Part shown: one piece after another, positions 5,966 to 8,670 of the stretch
Numbering within the stretch: position 1 is the first letter of the stretch
Layout: every line of letters begins with the position of its first letter
DNA from: Nitrososphaeria archaeon
GTDB lineage: Archaea; Thermoproteota; Nitrososphaeria; Geothermarchaeales; JDFR-13
DNA length: 8,670 nt
Direction of reading: 5' to 3'
Assembly: GCA_027000765.1 (NCBI GenBank)
Contig: JALTNJ010000295.1
Location: 1-8,670 of the forward strand
Made by a program: the position numbers and the translations under genes
The notes under the pieces: generated by a model
The model's input: the letters and a program-made list of their open reading frames with translations, nothing else
Databases searched by the model: none
What the model was told of the DNA's origin: nothing

Positions 5966-6523
5966 CTAACTCTCCCCTGATTCCCCTATATCCTTCTCTA
6001 GATCTAGTTTGAGGAATCCTGCTGCCGCTGTAATAGACGATAGGAGGAGTGGGGGCACGCCATAGACAAGTGTCTCCGCCCTTGTATCCGGCATGCCAAA
6101 GACGATCATCAATACTATGATAATTCCTACTATACTTACTTGGGCGATTGTAAACATCCTCGTATATATCCTCAGCCTATAATATGCCCTTAATTCGAAG
6201 AGAGAGTATATGGTCCAAATGAATATCGGTATGGCTAGGGTCTCCAAACCATCTCTATCACCCCATATACCCAGTGTATCTGATGACGGCAGGAACATTG
6301 TGAAGACGAGCATACCGAGGATTAATGTGGCTATACCCGTAGCCATATAATACTTGTCCCCAGATTCTCGGAAGAGTTTTATCCAGGCCACGCCCCTCAG
6401 GAGTATGCTTATTGGATACGTGAATAACGCATATATGGCGGTTATCATCCCTAGAATCAAGGTGTTTGTAGCCGCGGAGAATAGGAATCCTACTGCACCG
6501 AATACCTTGACGAGGCGTCCCAT
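5966..6523 (-). CDS. Multi-pass membrane protein of unknown function (185 aa)
   Basis: Five or six hydrophobic segments are visible, at about residues 6-25, 23-43, 58-78, 94-112, 123-143 and 151-171, with short polar links and a hydrophilic tail (DLEKDIGESGES). A charged segment with tyrosines (FELRAYYRLRIYTRMF) sits between segments four and five. The pattern of paired N-terminal helices, a charged loop, a wide central gap and an aliphatic segment after FxLRxxY recalls archaeal DUF996 membrane proteins, but this is a recollected resemblance, not a proven match. ATG 6523 is preceded by GGGAGAT with a six-base gap. It follows the CBS-domain gene by 57 bases on the same strand and may be cotranscribed with it. 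No catalytic motif is visible, and function is unknown. Confidence 0.8.
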   Translation of the reverse strand: MGRLVKVFGAVGFLFSAATNTLILGMITAIYALFTYPISILLRGVAWIKLFRESGDKYYMATGIATLILGMLVFTMFLPSSDTLGIWGDRDGLETLAIPIFIWTIYSLFELRAYYRLRIYTRMFTIAQVSIVGIIIVLMIVFGMPDTRAETLVYGVPPLLLSSITAAAGFLKLDLEKDIGESGES

Positions 6524-6580
6524 ATAGACATCTCCCGCCTTAATTATAGCTGGTTATAGGCCCTTGTCTTGGAGATGCGT

Positions 6581-7000
6581 CTACTCCCGATAATCCACCG
6601 ACTCGACTACCTCTGCATAGAATCTGGCTATGTCTCTGGCTGAGAGTATACCCATCAACTTGTTTTCCTTGTCTACCACCGGCAGATGCCTGATGTTATT
6701 CTCACTCATGAGATACGCAGCCTTGCTCAGGGGCTTATCCACTGCTATGGTTATCAAGTCCCTTGTCATGACCTTCTCCAGCTCCTCATCCATAGACGTC
6801 TTTTCAGCTACACACTTAACGATATCCCTCTCCGTAAATATCCCTAGTAGAGTGTCTCCATCGGTTATCAATACGGAGCCCACGTTCTTCTCCATCATCT
6901 TTATAGCCGCATCCCTTATCGTGGATGAGGGCGGTAGAGTAACAAGCTTATCCTTGGGAGTCATCACATCCCTTACACGCTTACCAATATATGGACTCAT
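6581..7000 (-). CDS. Two-CBS-domain protein
   Basis: A 139-residue protein made only of a CBS pair (Bateman module). The first domain spans roughly residues 8-65, with DVMT (11-14), AAIKMMEKNVGSVLI (31-45) and GIFTERDIV (53-61). The second spans roughly 76-132, with VMTRDLITI (77-85), AAYLMSENNIRHLPVVD (94-110) and GILSARDIA (117-125). The TERD and SARD turns carry the Asp that usually contacts the ribose of a bound adenine nucleotide. Such stand-alone pairs typically sense AMP, ATP or S-adenosylmethionine and act on a partner protein or channel; no partner is proven here, though the membrane protein encoded just downstream is a candidate. The ATG at 7000 has no ribosome site before it but has a TATA-like element at the leaderless distance. 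Confidence 0.93.
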   Translation of the reverse strand: MSPYIGKRVRDVMTPKDKLVTLPPSSTIRDAAIKMMEKNVGSVLITDGDTLLGIFTERDIVKCVAEKTSMDEELEKVMTRDLITIAVDKPLSKAAYLMSENNIRHLPVVDKENKLMGILSARDIARFYAEVVESVDYRE

Positions 7001-7020
7001 ATTATAATATAATAGTAAAA

Positions 7021-7030
7021 CAATTATATT
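7021..7030 (-). promoter_or_regulatory. TATA box of the CBS gene (leaderless start)
   Basis: AATATAATTG on the - strand is centred about 26 bases before ATG 7000. The bases between are all A/T-rich with no Shine-Dalgarno motif, so transcription probably begins at or next to the start codon. Confidence 0.5.
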
Positions 7031-7138
7031 AACAATTTCTATTCATGTTTAAAAGGACTACATTTATAACCACGTTATAGAAAAAAATATATAATAACAA
7101 AGACATATTGATGTTTTTCACTATATTTTTTGATAAAA

Positions 7139-7215
7139 ACACGGTGGCTGTCTAGATAGCTCCTGAGTTAGACGATGCATCCCATTGGCTGGGAAATGCA
7201 TGTCTCCACCACTGT
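7139..7215. ncRNA. Candidate structured RNA or DNA dyad in a GC-rich island
   Basis: In an intergenic region that is about 17% GC over 7001-7140, the stretch 7141-7210 is about 53% GC and strongly self-complementary. AGAC (7170-7173), ATGCAT (7175-7180) and CCCA (7181-7184) pair in order with GTCT (7202-7205), ATGCAT (7196-7201) and TGGG (7190-7193). That gives 14 pairs with a single bulged G (7174), a bulged AA (7194-7195) and a TTGGC loop. Directly below, GGTGG (7143-7147) pairs with CCACC (7206-7210), and ACA (7139-7141) with TGT (7213-7215). This leaves 22 unpaired bases (7148-7169) on one side. It fits no RNA family I can name: no T-loop for a tRNA, and no clear C/D or H/ACA boxes. The strand is undecided, because TATA-like runs and short T-runs flank it on both sides. 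Confidence 0.35.
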
Positions 7216-7223
7216 TTTACCAG

Positions 7224-7232
7224 CTTTATAGT
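7224..7232 (+). promoter_or_regulatory. TATA box of the GT-C gene (leaderless start)
   Basis: CTTTATAGT is centred about 28 bases before ATG 7256, the distance expected for a leaderless transcript. The bases GCTTCTAGTTATTTG before the ATG hold no ribosome site. Read on the other strand the same bases give ACTATAAAG, which could serve a transcript entering the structured island. Confidence 0.5.
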
Positions 7233-7255
7233 TTTAAACTGCTTCTAGTTATTTG

Positions 7256-8584
7256 ATGAATAGAGTATCTGGGAGAGAATGGTTGGAGCCAGTTGCCCTA
7301 GCAATAATATTGATCTTCACCATATTGTTCTATGTTGAGGCCGTGTCTAGAGACGGTCTTGTCGTTGGTATCGACGCCCCTTATTACATGATCCAGGTTA
7401 GGAATATCCTCCGTACCGGCCTTATGAAATATGGGGATCCACCCCTGGTATTCTATATCCTCACGGTATTCACGATATTATTTGGTGGGATTGAGACTGG
7501 ATTCGTCATCGGGGTCTCAGTCCTCGCAGCCATATCGGCTCTCCCATTCTACCATCTTATGAAGGAGTTCTCCAAAAGCCGGATACCTGCTTTTACAACC
7601 CTCCTCCTCATACTCTATTATCCCAGCTATATCAGGATGCTGGGCGACTTCGTCAAGAACCAGTTTGGCATAGTCTTCATGGGCCTAGCCTTACTGTATC
7701 TATTTAAGAGGGATATGGGTTGGAGGAGATACCCCTATATAATTGTCTTCACAATATTAGCGGGCCTCACCCATATACTTGACTTCGGCCTGACCCTCCT
7801 CGTCCTAGGTTCATACCTCCTACATGATCTCCTGACAGATAGAAGCGAGTATAAATGGCTCTTGATGGCCGTGGGAGCCCCATCACTCTTCTACATCGCT
7901 GGATACTATCTACAGCCCTTCTATTTTGGAGATCTAGGTAAGGGCGTGAGCTTTGTAAGCGACGTTGTGGAGGCCGGTGGAGACACTATATTCCCAATGG
8001 GTCCAAACATATATCTACCTGCATATGCATCGGCCTTGGTAGCTGGAGCCCTATTTATAGCATTGACTCGGAGGAGGAAGATTCTGGAGTCGAGGCTTAT
8101 ATTCATATTATTCATCCTCCAGATATTCCTCATAACTCCATGGAGACCGGAGTGGCTCTTCCGCATAATGCTTATGAGCTTCATACCAATAAGCCTCATA
8201 ACCGGATACCTCATAAAACACATAGAGAAGGTCCTGCCACAGCTACTGATAGCCACATTAATCATATCATATCCATTGTCGACATCAATACCATTATCCA
8301 TGAGGCTCCACCCAACAATAACACCAGTCCAGTATAACGACCTCAATAGAATCAGGGATATAATCCATGGCCAAGCTGCCGAGATAATCTTCATAGGCCA
8401 CCCCGGCGAAAAATACTGGATTGAATACATACTGGACAAGCCAATCCTAAAGCCAGGCACCAAGCCTAGCGACCCCACCACCCCCATATACCTAATACTA
8501 CCAACGGGTATGAAGCCCCCTCCAATAGCCAAACCAATCTATAGAGGCGAGGAATACAATTTATATAGGCTTCCCACTAGGTAG
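7256..8584 (+). CDS. GT-C-like polytopic membrane protein, possible lipid-linked sugar transferase
   Basis: The 442-residue protein has about nine or ten hydrophobic segments between residues 11 and 345, then a soluble C-terminal part of roughly 95 residues. After the first membrane helix comes VGIDAPYYMIQVRNIL (37-52). An Asp in a GxDxxYY setting in the first outer loop is characteristic of GT-C glycosyltransferases, where it is catalytic. Other notable points are FVKNQFG (132-138), LTHILDFG (171-178) and TPWRPEWLFRIML (294-306). Such enzymes move sugars from polyprenyl-phosphate carriers to proteins or lipids at the cell surface, but acceptor and donor cannot be told, and some members are annotated only as membrane proteins. 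A TTG codon lies directly before the ATG at 7256; I chose the ATG because the TATA element fits a leaderless start there. No partner glycosylation genes are in view. Confidence 0.75.
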   Translation: MNRVSGREWLEPVALAIILIFTILFYVEAVSRDGLVVGIDAPYYMIQVRNILRTGLMKYGDPPLVFYILTVFTILFGGIETGFVIGVSVLAAISALPFYHLMKEFSKSRIPAFTTLLLILYYPSYIRMLGDFVKNQFGIVFMGLALLYLFKRDMGWRRYPYIIVFTILAGLTHILDFGLTLLVLGSYLLHDLLTDRSEYKWLLMAVGAPSLFYIAGYYLQPFYFGDLGKGVSFVSDVVEAGGDTIFPMGPNIYLPAYASALVAGALFIALTRRRKILESRLIFILFILQIFLITPWRPEWLFRIMLMSFIPISLITGYLIKHIEKVLPQLLIATLIISYPLSTSIPLSMRLHPTITPVQYNDLNRIRDIIHGQAAEIIFIGHPGEKYWIEYILDKPILKPGTKPSDPTTPIYLILPTGMKPPPIAKPIYRGEEYNLYRLPTR

Positions 8585-8670
8585 ATGCTTAAATAACATC
8601 TGTAAACGCCTTCTTATGAAGTGACCCGGCATATCCCACTTGATAAAAGACTCCTACTTATCGAGAGGGC
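8585..8670. other. Gene-free right edge with a possible promoter
   Basis: No coding region is supported in these 86 bases. TTGATAAAAGAC (8640-8651) resembles a + strand TATA element and could belong to a gene starting just beyond the window. No hairpin followed by a T-run marks the end of the GT-C transcript. Confidence 0.3.

Noticed and set aside
7139..7215. tRNA, C/D box or H/ACA RNA identity for the GC-rich island
   Set aside because: No T-loop or CCA-compatible acceptor, no convincing RTGATGA/CTGA pairs, and no ACA box at the right distance from a two-sided pocket. Only an unclassified structured element can be supported.
7001..7215. Replication origin
   Set aside because: AT-rich DNA with an inverted repeat is suggestive, but no origin-recognition-box-like repeats and no cdc6/orc1 gene are present.
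7921..8532. Long open frame on the - strand inside the GT-C gene
   Set aside because: It lies fully antisense to a well-supported membrane-protein gene, its residue make-up (many Met, Ile, Ser, Trp) is typical of a shadow frame, and no ribosome site or promoter suits it.
8561..8653. Short - strand open frame reading KWDMPGHFIRRRLQML, a faintly methyltransferase-like N-terminal stretch
   Set aside because: Only about 30 codons between stops, overlapping the 3' end of the GT-C gene, with no ribosome site at its ATG (8632). It could be a gene remnant, but chance is likelier.
1..8670. CRISPR arrays, insertion sequences, toxin-antitoxin pairs or integrated-element boundaries
   Set aside because: No regularly spaced repeats, transposase motifs, terminal inverted repeats or att-like duplications were seen, and composition is even across the coding parts.

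Overview
The window looks like chromosome of a thermophilic archaeon, most likely a member of the Thermoproteota (Crenarchaeota). The reasons are a nearly complete archaeal-type mevalonate gene set, heavy use of ATA, AGG and AGA codons, GTG starts in some genes, archaeal BRE/TATA promoters, some leaderless-looking genes, and Shine-Dalgarno motifs matching GGAGGTGAT inside operons. The pathway argues against Sulfolobales, haloarchaea and Thermoplasmata, which use other versions of the mevalonate route. The genus cannot be named from this sequence.

Layout. (1) Bases 1-1346, + strand: the 3' part of an FtsX/MacB-type ABC transporter permease, entering from outside the window. (2) 1376-1648, +: a 90-residue acidic protein of unknown function, which converges on the next operon and shares a palindromic CTAG stop with it. 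(3) 1645-5868, - strand: five tightly packed genes, in transcription order a UbiD-type decarboxylase (anhydromevalonate phosphate decarboxylase), phosphomevalonate dehydratase large subunit (aconitase X), its small subunit (DUF126), UbiX-type flavin prenyltransferase, and isopentenyl phosphate kinase. (4) 5966-7000, -: a small multi-pass membrane protein preceded by a two-CBS-domain protein. (5) 7001-7255: an AT-rich divergent intergenic region holding a GC-rich, strongly foldable island of about 77 bp. (6) 7256-8584, +: a polytopic GT-C-like membrane protein. (7) 8585-8670: no supported gene.

How the genes work together. The five-gene operon encodes everything needed to turn mevalonate 5-phosphate into isopentenyl diphosphate by the archaeal route: dehydration to trans-anhydromevalonate 5-phosphate (two-subunit Fe-S dehydratase), decarboxylation to isopentenyl phosphate (UbiD homologue using prenylated FMN), supply of that cofactor (UbiX), and final phosphorylation (isopentenyl phosphate kinase). 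The upstream enzymes (HMG-CoA reductase, mevalonate kinase) are not in the window. The chemistry is established knowledge. What stands out here is the complete, colinear, translationally coupled arrangement. The least explained element is the structured GC-rich island between the CBS and GT-C genes.
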